DNA of 64,000 nucleotides from Henricia sp. BOLD:AAB3569. Taxonomy: Eukaryota; Echinodermata; Asteroidea; Spinulosida; Echinasteridae. Location of the stretch: assembly GCA_037783545.1 (NCBI GenBank), contig JBBELK010000217.1, positions 744,001 to 808,000 on the forward strand, in the 5' to 3' direction. Shown one piece after another: positions 53,801-61,646 of this stretch (the first letter of the stretch is position 1; each line of letters opens with the position of its first letter). The notes below the pieces were generated by a model, which worked only from the letters and a program-made list of their open reading frames with translations, had not been told where the DNA came from and searched no databases. The translations under genes and the position numbers were made by a program.

Positions 53801-56104
53801 AACACCAGTTGCCACTAGTTGCTTCCAGTTGCAATGTCGATGTATGCTAGGCTTAAAAGCCTTAGTCACACTGGATCATATGATTTCTGGATTGTGCGAT
53901 TGGTGACAATTTGGGCTGAAGTATGAACAGTATCCATTTGCAGTTACATTGGTGGTACGCGTGGTCACTCGCTCAACGATTTCAGAAGATCAATCGCAAC
54001 ATCAATCACAGGTAATTGTGCGACTAGTGGTGGCGATCAGCAACAGATCGTACGATCAATCATGGCGATCAGCCAATCGTCAGGTGGCATGACCAGTTGC
54101 ACGACCAAACATGCTTGACTTGCGATCATGCACGACTGGAGGTGCGACCGTGCATGACTGGTGGTATGACCATGTAAGACCGGTCTGAGATTTGGAATCG
54201 CGGGTCAGAAGTTTTGAACATGACCATCGACCTTGCTGCGACTGATCTTGCTCTGGCAATCAACCATGACCTCTGCGACCAGTTGACCGCTCTTTCTACG
54301 ATTTGCCCGTGATTCTAACATTTTTAGGTCAAAGCTAGGTCATAACCTGGTGCCAATTTCATGGAGCTCTTTAGCAGCCGATTTTAGTATGCTAGCTTCA
54401 GAGGCAAATTTGCTAAACACTAATGAAGCAACAATGTCTGTTTCCAAGCATGCACATGCTTAAGCACGCTGCGGCCGTGAAATAGCCTTAAAATTAGTAC
54501 AACTTTTCTGCTACAGTAATTAAGCACATGTTTTCAGCTAGCGCTTTTAGCAAGCCATGAAATTGGCCCCTGGTCGCAGGTCTGGTGTGACTGGGGTTCA
54601 AAGGCCCAATGTATTATTTATCTTGACCCAAAATTTTACTTCTTGAGTTGACAAGAAAAACCTTCTCAATGTGTCGATAGCAATGGTATCAAACACCATA
54701 TGAGTTTATTTCTGTCCAAAATGGTATCTTCGCGTAAAACTGAAGTTGGTTGTTAAAAAGGAGTGTGCATCATCATGTTCATTTTTTTAGCATTTACTTA
54801 ACACAAAAACAACATAAGGATTTAACAGATGGATTTAAAGGTCGTTTTTAACTATATTTGCAAGTTTTCTATTTTTATGCTGATGAGACTTTCTATTCAG
54901 TGTTTATTTCCACATTCATGCGCAAAGCTGTGATGTAATCTCACCAACAGAAAAATTCCCCATAGATTTTTGTTCAAGTTTGTGTCATTTTCTGTGTCTT
55001 CTATATAATGAACTGTATTATTTCATTTTCAAAAATCCCCACAATTTTGAGTCAAAAACCTTTACGAGACACAAAACCTTTACGAGACACAAGAAACAAA
55101 TCCAAACGTGGTACCAAGATAAAGCTCGCCGAAGCCTCCTTTGCCCAGAGTCTGTCCCAGCTTCCATTCCTTCTTGTTGACGTCTTTCAAGACTTCCCCT
55201 TCTGGGATTGGATCTGGTAGCTTGTAGGCTCTGGGACCACGCTTCTTAGGGCCAGCTGTGATGAAAAACAAACTAACATATAAACAAACAAACAAACGGG
55301 GACAAGTTTTAATACAAATGTCCCTTTTCAAAAGACCACGAAGGTGTGATGTCAGGGTAACTGGTCTAAACATCCACTGGTATTCTGAAATGTCCATTGC
55401 TAAAGCACCAGGAAACAGTGGAGCAAACCTAACACACAAAGGATAACACTTACACTTTACAATTCCATTACATTCATCAAAATAAGCACTTATTAGTGCA
55501 TGGGGTCTCAACTGGCAAATGTGTATGGTAGTTTTTCCAAGCAGGGTTTCCAGCTGGAAAATTTGAAACAAAGCCAAAGTTTCAGCAAAATGAAATAAAG
55601 TATGTACGCACGAAATGCCGACTTTTTAGATCCACTCCCCCTGTTTGCAAAATTTGGCAAAATTTAACATTCGCGTATGTATGCATGCATTGGCTCAGAC
55701 ACCCCCCTATGTGCCTACATATACGAGCAACAACAGAAACATAAAATTTATCTTCACTTTTCCAATGAAAAAAAAAACCGGTCAATCTAAGAGTAGAAAT
55801 TTTCAGCTTTATGCAATCATGCATAATAAAGCTGTTATGTGAATATTTTTACACTTTAAGGATGACCCCTTATACATTTTGTTAGTTGTATCCAACTGCT
55901 CAAAATTATATTGCCACATTTATCGTGTTTCTATTGAAGATCCGGATAAATTCCCCGGCATTTTCCTTCTTTGGCATTATCCGGTAAATGGGTCTTAATA
56001 GAAACACGCCTAATGTTGACTTCAACAAAGCATTCCTTCAACAAAGTTCACAAGTTTGAAGTTTAACATCTCTTACCTTTTTCTTTGGCAGCTGGCCGAG
56101 GCAT
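41867..56104 (-). CDS. VRK1: VRK1-type vaccinia-related Ser/Thr kinase (11 coding exons)
   Basis: VRK kinases phosphorylate BAF, histone H3 and p53, acting mainly in the nucleus. Coding exons in transcript order: 56104-56077, 55255-55115, 52923-52868, 51590-51521, 50168-49972, 48754-48656, 48041-47909, 46136-46004, 45077-45019, 44299-43787, 42015-41867. All junctions are GT-AG and in phase, giving 525 residues. The glycine loop is GKGGFG (47-52), the ATP-anchoring lysine K74 (YVIKI), the catalytic loop HADIKSAN (D180, K182) where most VRKs have HGDIKASN, and the metal-binding motif DYG (202-204) instead of DFG, as in VRKs. Residues from about 335 form a Ser/Lys/Arg-rich tail with [12 protein letters not shown], much longer than in human VRK1 (396 aa in all). 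No C-terminal membrane anchor is seen, which favours VRK1 over VRK2. A CTCTCAG just before the ATG suggests a 5' UTR intron. Confidence 0.93.
42036..42335. mobile_element. Foldback B copy interrupted by a hAT-like insert
   Basis: AAAAGTGGGTTTGGACAGTC at 42046 and AACGTTTAAAACCGGCTAGG at 42253 belong to the B family. The inner stem is GAGTGATAATGGCCC with its inverse (42280-42326). Between them 42065-42241 is bounded by AGGGCTTGAAATT and its inverse. These ends are like many hAT MITEs, but the flanking 8-mers match only partly. It lies in the last VRK intron. Confidence 0.55.
42336..43029. other. VRK intron 10, no repeat boundary recognised
   Basis: Locally CpG-rich around 42660-42780. No exon is supported on either strand. 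Confidence 0.4.
43030..43206. mobile_element. Near-perfect hairpin element, 177 bp
   Basis: CAAATATTGACTGG at the left mirrors CAGTCAATATTTG at the right. Inner stem GAAGCCATGACTATGCCCC with its inverse and a loop of about 15 bp (TTGGCTTCTGCCTTG). The organisation and loop words resemble foldback B but the stems differ. Confidence 0.8.
43436..43690 (-). mobile_element. tRNA-derived SINE (family S1) in a VRK intron
   Basis: The minus-strand head is 43540-43470 with an A box ATCTCAGCTGG, a B box GGTTCGAATCC and CGATAAGGCTC after it. A GATTAGACACCATACC segment and GTTGTTTCATTTCAGTGG tail words lie at 43640-43670. Confidence 0.7.
44735..44990 (+). repeat. Promoter-like dispersed repeat, copy 2, with short ORF
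   Basis: Matches 4990-5240 up to AAGATGGCGTCTGTGA. Here the ATG at 44932 opens into [19 protein letters not shown] and a stop. If the block is a copied promoter, this is a candidate first-exon peptide of an unknown parent gene. It lies on the strand opposite to VRK, in intron 9. Confidence 0.5.
45222..45382. mobile_element. MITE, 161 bp, in VRK intron 8
   Basis: AGCGGGCCTCACACTGTACG and its imperfect inverse GTGGGTGGCCCGCT, with inner GAATTTCCTACGA/TCGTAGGAAATTC pairs. The unpaired loop is short. Confidence 0.8.
45471..45741. mobile_element. Foldback of about 270 bp
   Basis: Outer pair AAAGGAATTCCTTTCAGG with CTGAAAGGAATTCCTAGG. Inner pair GTGTTGAGGTATAGGGG with CCTATACCCAAACACAC. A fragment of the inner arm recurs at 60455-60495 (AAGAGTGCGTTGAGGCATAG). 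Confidence 0.75.
46393..47380. mobile_element. TIR element of about 980 bp nested in the LINE
   Basis: Ends AAGGCATAC...TGTTATGTTGGCGTAAC and the inverse GTTACGCCAACATAACA...GTTATGCCT give TIRs of about 34 bp with a short AT gap. The insertion splits the LINE between its coding end and its 3' tail. It carries a plus-strand open frame of 96 codons (47015-47305). A (TACC)n run lies just inside the right end. The superfamily is not assigned. Confidence 0.75.
47015..47305 (+). CDS. Intact 96-aa ORF in a TIR element, unknown
   Basis: The ATG lies in an ATCAACATGGCG context. The product starts [20 protein letters not shown], is mixed hydrophilic without obvious low complexity until its end, and finishes in the A-rich tract before the right TIR. 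I recognise no domain. It may be a captured host exon, a piece of the element's own protein, or chance. CpG content is higher in its first half, as in coding DNA. Confidence 0.3.
   Translation: MAPGSEAYSVSIKGKCGSAVIFDRLKRINLSQQLRLIAQSCADDVKVGYTVLKIQSSKEEAGPYKDVKSDETASILSDFGFHFFMSFSLLGEGRKK
49245..49901. mobile_element. MITE, 657 bp, with TIRs of about 230 bp and TA target
   Basis: CAGGGTGTCCCAGAAAAAAC with its inverse at the right, preceded and followed by TA. The arms pair for about 230 bp (TTTATCGATGTTTAATCATA, ATTCATTCATGC). Ends and TA duplication fit the Tc1/mariner superfamily. It lies in VRK intron 5, ending 71 bp from the exon 5 donor. Confidence 0.85.
49902..49971 (-). repeat. 35-bp tandem doublet at the exon 5 donor
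   Basis: ATTGTGGTCTTTTCAATGAT followed by TGTTACTGTACAGG occurs twice in tandem between the exon 5 donor and the MITE. The duplication repeats the donor-proximal intron sequence. The second unit lacks the GTAAG, so the splice site itself is single. Confidence 0.75.
50335..50450 (-). repeat. Family R end fragment
   Basis: ACCATTGCTATCAATACTTT and GCCAACTCATTAAGTAAAAT match the right arm of the element at 6585-7245. A fragment of foldback B (TTAGCTGGTTTTAAACATAC) follows at 50500. Confidence 0.6.
50649..51365. repeat. 22-bp satellite with CCCTAACC core, about 30 units
   Basis: The unit AATGGTTTGTGCCCTAACCT+AT is repeated almost perfectly from 50649 to 51321, with units ending GTTTGTG, GTTTGCG or GTTAGTG in a shuffled order. 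Two shortened units (TTTGTAAACCTA) occur near 51070 and at 51312. The last 40 bp turn into inverted units. Most units contain one CCCTAA, the animal telomere hexamer. It lies in VRK intron 4. Confidence 0.95.
51591..52484. other. VRK intron 3, left part, mostly unassigned
   Basis: 52120-52260 matches 22830-23000 (AAATTTAAGATTTTGTG). The rest shows no supported feature. Confidence 0.4.
52485..52840 (-). mobile_element. SINE with three tandem tRNA-like heads
   Basis: On the minus strand three tRNA-like heads (A box TAGCTCAGC, B-box side AGAGGTC) lie at a 76-78 bp spacing, near 52700, 52622 and 52546. Only the last, next to the tail, keeps a full GGGTTTGAATCC B box. The GGTTATTTCATTTGAGGGG word upstream at 52815 is a tail piece of another S1 copy. 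The near identity of the linkers points to unequal crossover after insertion. Confidence 0.75.
52969..53282 (+). mobile_element. TTAA-type dispersed repeat, most complete copy
   Basis: Left AAGGAGCATGTTCAG preceded by TTAA, right GTCACGCTCCTT followed by a degenerate TTAA (TCAA). The interior shares CAATCTCCAATTTGGATGTG with copies at about 360, 2426 and 30420. It lies in VRK intron 2, 42 bp from the exon 3 acceptor. Confidence 0.75.
53336..53852. mobile_element. TTAA-flanked element rich in CAACTGG/AGTTGC words
   Basis: GCCTAGCGTACATCGACATT and the inverse AATGTCGATGTATGCTAGGC, each flanked by TTAA (53332-53335, 53853-53856). The interior is an irregular array of AACTGATCAGTTGC and CAACTAGTTGC. 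The ends fit piggyBac-type integration. Confidence 0.85.
53861..54596. mobile_element. MITE with a nested GCCAATTTCATGG MITE
   Basis: Outer ends TTAGTCACACTGGA and TCTGGTGTGACTGGGG are imperfect inverted repeats. The inside holds many GCGATC/GCACGACC words. Nested at 54351-54570 is a relative of the 13051 MITE (TGCCAATTTCATGGAGCTCT with its inverse). Confidence 0.65.
54612..54800 (+). repeat. Family R left-end fragment
   Basis: TTGACCCAAAATTTTACTTC and GAGTTGACAAGAAAAACC, then a CAAAATGGTATCTTC region, match 6585 onward. No right arm is found. Confidence 0.65.
55256..56076. other. VRK intron 1 with MITE fragment
   Basis: 55346-55435 is a decayed relative of the MITE at 33462. The rest is AT-rich DNA with no supported element. 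Confidence 0.45.
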
Positions 56105-56944
56105 AGTGAAAACCCCTGAGAGCAATCGATTTTCTTTGGAACAAAAAATAAAACTGTGAAGAAACAAAACAAATCAAAGATATTGATTTTTTAAAAATCA
56201 TTTGATATTACACATTCATCTCGGGGATACATGCTCATGGCTGTGTCCTTAAATATTACAATTTAAATACTGGAATTGGACGAGGAAATATATCAGGTCA
56301 TTGCCAATAACAGTTGACACGTGTAAACTATTAATTATGGTGTTCAACAGTCAATTTGGATGAAACTTGGCAGGATGATGGACAAATAAAGTAAAGAAAA
56401 ATATTTGCATACCTTATGCAAAAATATCAACGATATTTATGAGAGAAAAAAGTCGGATGAAAATGTGCAGCTGGAAAAGATCAGTTTTGAGAAATTCAGT
56501 CCAAAATCTAATGACGGGTGTGTTCTATGTCATCAAAGTAGAATAACCCGGTGACAAACAGTGTAAGTCCCAAAAAACCCCGATATTTTGAGGAGCATGT
56601 TAAAACCCAACGCTACCACACCAACGAAAACAAGGCTGCAACGTAACTTGGTGAGCGTGAATTGCAATATTCACACATACCTACACATAGTTTAGCTACA
56701 TAATTACTCCGTCCTGGGGACGAGTTGACCAGGGGGTTTACAGTCAACTGGACCGTTTGCCAACTCGACCGCTGTGCGTACTATTTCTTGTCGGGTTCTT
56801 GTCGCGTGCGAGACGCTTGTGACTTTTTTGCGGAAATGAATAAGTAATCAGCTGTATACGGATTTTATCTGTACGATGCCATATGAACTAAATCACGGGC
56901 TACCGCTGTGCCTGCACACGAACAGCACCTTGACCGCACGCCAC
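56105..56944. other. VRK 5' flank
   Basis: Upstream of the VRK start on the minus strand. No TATA box or clear first non-coding exon could be fixed. 56705-56830 contains CpG-rich GACGAGTTGACC-type words related to the array at 57600-57790. Confidence 0.4.
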
Positions 56945-57530
56945 GCCAGCAAAATGCGAAAGCGAAATTTTCAAACTGCAAATAAACCTTATCGACGTTC
57001 TCAATGCATCATGGGATTGGATGACAAAATTGCCCGGCAAAGTGTTCGTTACATGCAAACCTATGAGGCTAATGCCAAAATTATAATTTTCACGAAAACC
57101 AGAAAGAGTTCAAGAATCAACCTCTCACCACTTTTTCTAAAACATATCAAACATACTGACAAACATGTCCCAAAACAGAAATATTGCAAACGCGAGAAAT
57201 CATTGCAACACGTCTCGCCGTATTGACACAGCGCGGTTGATTGTGCTGCACTGCGAGCCTGTGTTACACGAAGGGAATTCCTGATGATTTCTCGCATCTG
57301 CAGCATTTCTGTTTCGAGACATGTTTGTCAGTATATTTGATATGTATCAAAGAAAAAGTGATGAGAGGTTGATTCTTTAACTCTTTTTGGTTTTCTTGAA
57401 AATGAGTAAAAAAGTTGCCGAGTTGGCATCCGCCTCATACATGTCATAGGTTTACTCGGCAATTTTGTCATCCAATCCCATGATGCATTCTTTGCAGAAA
57501 GTTTAACTAGTTTCAGCTTTCGCAAAGATT
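56945..57530. mobile_element. Large imperfect foldback, arms about 230 bp
   Basis: GCATCATGGGATTGGATGAC at 57006 is mirrored at 57468-57487. AGTTCAAGAATCAACCTCTC (57109) and CAAACATACTGACAAACATG (57148) are mirrored near 57365 and 57325. Apparent open frames in each arm are the two sides of the same repeat. Confidence 0.75.
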
Positions 57531-57599
57531 TGCACCTGCAGGGAAATGTTTGACGTCATATTTCTCACTTTCGCTGACCCCAACAGCTGCAAATTTTTC

Positions 57600-57790
57600 C
57601 CGTTGAACGCACAACGGTCGAGTTGGTACAACGGTCAAGTTGACTTCTCCGGTTGAGCGCACAACGGTCGAGTACTCGAGTTGGAACAATAGTCGAGTTG
57701 GCACAACAGTCGAGTTGGCACAAGTCGAGTTGGCAAACAACAGTCAAGTTGAAGTCGACCTGCACCCGACCAGGGTATCTTTTTCGGGGG
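57600..57790. repeat. Degenerate tandem array of GTCGAGTTGGCACAAC
   Basis: About nine units of 17-25 bp built on ACGGTCGAGTTGG, ACAGTCGAGTTGGCAC and variants. Related words occur at 56715-56785, on the other side of the foldback, so the foldback may have inserted into a longer array. Confidence 0.75.
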
Positions 57791-57904
57791 TTCGACTTCG
57801 AGTTCGAGTTATTATTATTAATTCTTTCTGGTATTCATACCAAGGATTCCTCAAGTCATTGCACTAGCTGTCACTCGCAAGCGTGAGGAAACCCATGAAG
57901 AATT

Positions 57905-58665
57905 ATAATTATAAATGGCCAGATACACCGGGGAATCCCCTTGCTCTTCAGGAAAGAATGCCTTGCCCAAGGGTACCCCTAGAACTATGGGGGACTGTAT
58001 CCCCCATAGGTTATGTTGTTTTTTTCCAATATGGCGGCGCCTGAACTTTAAGATCGGACCGATACGGTTTAAGCTAGCGCAATAATCCGCTCCCCAATCG
58101 CCACCAAACTCCGTCTGATAGTTCTTGAGACACTCACCTTGCGTGTGTCTACGGAATTTCGGTACCATTTGTCCATTAAATTCTCCGAAAATAATGTTGG
58201 AAAATGAACGGGAACATGTGCGATGCATGTGGATGCATGATCGAGGCATTCGGTGCGATGCATGTGGATGCATCGCACATGTTCCCGTTCATTTTCCAAC
58301 ATTATTTTCGGAGAATTTAATGGACAAATGGTACCGAAATTCCGTAGACACACGCAAGGTGAGTGTCTCAAGAACTATCAGACGGAGTTTGGTGGCGATT
58401 GGGGAGCGGATTATTGCGCTAGCTTAAACCGTATCGGTCCGATCTTAAAGTTCAGGCGCCGCCATATTGGAAAAAAACAACATAACCTATGGGGGATACA
58501 GTCCCCCATAGTTCTAGGGGTAGCCCAAGGGCACAGGTACCGCAGCCAGATTCGAACCCGCAAGTTTTCACCCATGATTGCGAGTCAACGACCCAAACCA
58601 CTCGGCCATGGTACCACTCGGTATCACTCGGCCATGGTACCACTCGGTATCACTCGGCCATGGTT
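57905..58665 (-). mobile_element. tRNA-Ser/Leu-type SINE split by a transposon
   Basis: The minus-strand head (58614-58545) reads CCATGGCCGAGTGGTTTGGG and ends with GGGTTCGAATCTGGC, like class II tRNAs. Its tail continues beyond the inserted element as CCTTGGGCAAGG and CATTCTTTCCTGAAGAGC (57973-57930). The insertion at 57974-58522 duplicated 9 bp of it. Upstream of the head are three 26-bp tandem units containing CGGCCATGG (58600-58665). Confidence 0.7.
57974..58522. mobile_element. Mutator-like palindromic MITE, 549 bp, 9-bp target duplication
   Basis: TACCCCTAGAACTATGGGGG at the left and its inverse at the right. The arms run inward for about 230-250 bp with essentially no mismatch visible by eye. 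Exact 9-bp flanks GCCCAAGGG (57965-57973, 58523-58531). Very long TIRs plus a 9-bp duplication fit the Mutator (MULE) group. Arm identity implies a very young insertion or ongoing arm homogenisation. Confidence 0.85.
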
Positions 58666-59164
58666 GTTTCGGGTACTGGGTACGAGTTGTTCCAGGTATG
58701 AGTTGTCCCGGGTACGAGTTGTTCTGCTCCCGTTCGTTCCGGTCCCTTAATCTTCCTCAGCTCCATGGTTTGACTGAGTTTGAGATGATTTCCGAAGGTC
58801 GAGTTGTCCTTATTAAACATCATTGGCTATCTTTTAAAATCACTCTACGACATGTACGAAAATCACACGTAAACTATGGTGACTTTGGCAAACCAACCAA
58901 CCTAACAAATGAAGGTGGGAATATCGGTATCGGATCGGAGGGCAAATGCAGTTAGGAAAACTCGCAGCAGTTGGTTCTACAAAATTTCGCGCGGGTACTA
59001 TTGGAAGTGCGCCCTCTGTTGACACTAATGCTCGAAACTGGTAAAGAACCCGGACTACCAAACCCTATTCAAATAACGTTGCCGCAAGAGTAATTTGGAC
59101 GGCACCCGACTATTTGAAAAACTGGGGAAAAAACTTTTTCAGCTCGTGCACGTAAACAATCGGA

Positions 59165-59465
59165 GCACCCAAAATAATGTTGGGAAATGAACGGGAACAT
59201 GTGCGATGCATCCACATGCATGATTGAGGCATTCGGTAAAATGCATGTGGATGCATCACACATGTTCCCGTTCATTTCCCAACATTATTTTCGGAGAATT
59301 TAGTGGACAAATGGTACCGAAATTCCGTAGACACACGCAAGGTGAGTGTCTCAAGAACTATCAGACGGAGTTTGGTGGCGATTGGGGAGCGGATTATTGC
59401 GCTAGCTTAAACCGTATCGGTCCGATCTTAAAGTTCAGGCGCCGCCATATTGGAAAAAAACAACT
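59165..59465. mobile_element. Partial second copy of the Mutator-like MITE
   Basis: The right arm, from the central TGTGGATGCATC region through AATTCCGTAGACACACGC to GCGCCGCCATATTGG, matches 58262-58470. Of the left arm only about 60 bp remain, and the outer TIR is missing, replaced by CTTTCTGACTCCGTTCC. Confidence 0.8.
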
Positions 59466-60205
59466 TTCTGACTCCGTTCCTACGTCAGAAACTTTATTTC
59501 TTTTCTATATCTACCTCATGTAAAGACACCAAATAAAGGAATCATGACACAAATTTCATTGGTGAACATTTGGGATGGCTGCGGGCACGGAAACTCGCCT
59601 GTTTATTCATCAAACCATTTAAGTCAAATTCTTATTACATTCTTACTGATTTAAATAGCATGACAAAAAGTTTGCTTCACTTATCAATTTATACAGGAAC
59701 ATGAACAAGGCTTTCGGTATCAGTCCATACAGCACGCTGCTGGTCCTCGGAGGCCACGAAAAACCCCCTTTTTTCATTTCTTTATCTTTTTAGGAGGAAA
59801 CGTGGGTGCATCCTAGGATACCGAAAGAGGGTGCACTCCCTTTTTCCTTGCCATATACCTAATTAAATGCTTAAACACTGGAAATCTTGTGTCTGAATGG
59901 GCGGGCGGGTGGGCCCGGTTTCAATGCTCACACCGAGAAGAAAGATACAATGCGAATTGCGCTCCTTATATATGAAGGAGCATTGGTGCGTAACAGAGCA
60001 TTACGCAAGAGCTCAATTGAGCGCACCTGTCGTTATTGAACGCACCTGTCGTTCGATAACGAAAAGAAATTTCATTTTCTGACTCCGTTCCTACGTCAGA
60101 AACTTCATTTCTTTTCTATATCTACCTCATGTAAAGACACCAAATAAAGGAATCATGACACAAATTTCATTGGTGAACATTTGGGATGGCTGCGGGCACG
60201 GAAAA
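59463..60205. repeat. Direct repeats of about 130 bp flanking 480 bp
   Basis: 59463-59592 and 60076-60205 are nearly identical (TTTCTGACTCCGTTCCTACG ... GGATGGCTGCGGGCACGGAA). The segment between holds the first copy of a 157-bp block that recurs at 61448-61605. The arrangement suggests tandem duplication or two insertions of one element. Confidence 0.8.
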
Positions 60206-60299
60206 TCCCCACGGAGAAACGCCAAAGAAAGCGAATGTTGTGTTATACTATATGCTGTATCAACGCCGATTCCGAGTTGATGCAGTTAAATGTTTATGG

Positions 60300-60960
60300 A
60301 AACGCCGACACGGGACTAAAACCGCCCGGCAATTAAACCAAAGCTACAAAACAGTCGTCATTGCGTCTGTACAATACCAAAAGGCATTTGGCTCATGATG
60401 ACTCCTGCCCCTCCATTGTTCCCCGAATATGTGTAAAACATCCAGTGTACGTAAACAAAAGGGAAGAGTGCGTTGAGGCATAGGGGCGGTAGTCACTCTG
60501 TCTCCTATGGCAGCACATACCAAAAGTGGTGTATTATAAAGGGGACAGGCTAAGAACTGTCAAGGCTCAAATCACCCGGCAAACTGAGGCTACAAAACAG
60601 CCAGACGTCTTACAAATTGCGTCTATACAACATACACCAAAAGAGTGTATTATAACGGGGGCGGCCAAGAACTGCCTATAGGCTCGAATCGCCCGGCAAA
60701 CGGGCTACAAAACGGACCGACGTCTTACAATTTGCGTCTGTACAACACCAAAAAATGGTGTATTATAAAGGGGACGGCCAAGAAGGCTCGATTCGCCCGG
60801 CAAACAGGCTACAAAACAGCCTGACGTCTTACAATTTGCGTCTGTACAACACAAATTAAAGGGTGTATTAAACGGGACAGGCTAAGAACTGCCAAGATTC
60901 AAATCGCCCGGCGAACCGAGGCTACAAAAAAGCCCGACGTCTTTCAAAATTGCAACTGTA
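60300..60960 (+). repeat. Minisatellite, period about 104-116 bp, 4-5 units
   Basis: Each unit carries GTGTATTATAAAGGGGAC, CGCCCGGCAAAC and CGTCTTACAATTTGCGTCTG. Unit starts, judged by GTATTA, are at about 60531, 60646, 60760 and 60864. A more diverged half unit precedes at 60315-60390. Confidence 0.85.
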
Positions 60961-61280
60961 TTTAGAGGTCACGAAAATTGGGTGTTATAGAGGCCTGTTG
61001 CTGCTGCAGCTGAGCCCGATATTAGTGAAAAAATTGGTCATATGGAATTTTGTTCCAATTAAAAATGTAATTTACACGAGTTTCTAATCATGTTTTTTAT
61101 ACATATATTAATTATACTAAATGAAACAAGCAATTAAGTGATTATACTAATTAAATTACAGTTAAAGTCGTTATAATTACTGCTCCTTTAGGTCCATCTC
61201 CCATGCGCGTTGAAGCTTGTACGTCGAGTTGTGGATCCAGTGATGGTACTCGTATATACGCGTAGTCATCGGGTTAAAAC

Positions 61281-61361
61281 ATGGCGTTTGTCTTGGTTTT
61301 TGCTACTCAGGTTGCAGCGCTGACCATGCGTCTGGCGTATTACAGGTTGTTGTTGAACAAG
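61281..61361 (+). CDS. Candidate orphan first exon (low confidence)
   Basis: An ATG in AAAACATGGCG context opens 27 codons (MAFVLVFATQVAALTMRLAY, then YRLLLNK) to an AACAAG|GTGAAT donor-like site in phase 0. The peptide is hydrophobic, like a signal anchor. Upstream 100 bp are CpG-rich. No family recognised. It could pair with the phase-0 exon at 63763. Confidence 0.2.
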
Positions 61362-61447
61362 GTGAATCTGTGTGTGTGACTGCATGTGCATCGAAGCATT
61401 ATGCAGTAGAATGATCATAAAACAGAACTATAACACTAACAGGCGCG

Positions 61448-61646
61448 GTTTCAATGCTCACACCGAGAAGAAAGATACAATGCAAATTGCGCTCCTTATA
61501 TATGAAGGAGCATTGGTGCGTAACAGAGCATTACGCAAGAGCTCAATTGAGCGCACCTGTCGTTATTGAACGCACCTGTCGTTCGATAACGAAAAGAAAT
61601 TTCATATAACCTATGGGGGATACTGTATCCCCCATAGTTCTAGGGG
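61448..61646. repeat. Repeat block ending in a Mutator-like terminus
   Basis: 61448-61605 repeats 59921-60077 (ACACCGAGAAGAAAGATACA ... GTCGTTCGATAACGAAAAG). It is followed directly by ACCTATGGGGGATACTG and CCCATAGTTCTAGGGGTA, the outer end of the 57974 element. A longer relative of that element therefore ends here. Confidence 0.75.

Noticed and set aside
58253-58750. 165-codon frame on the plus strand, with a mirror frame at 57851-58273 on the minus strand
   Set aside because: Both are the two arms of the Mutator-like palindrome read outward. Repeated arms, not a gene pair.
60300-60960. CRISPR-like array of regularly spaced units
   Set aside because: Units are continuous imperfect tandem copies without unique spacers, in a eukaryotic genome. 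It is a minisatellite.
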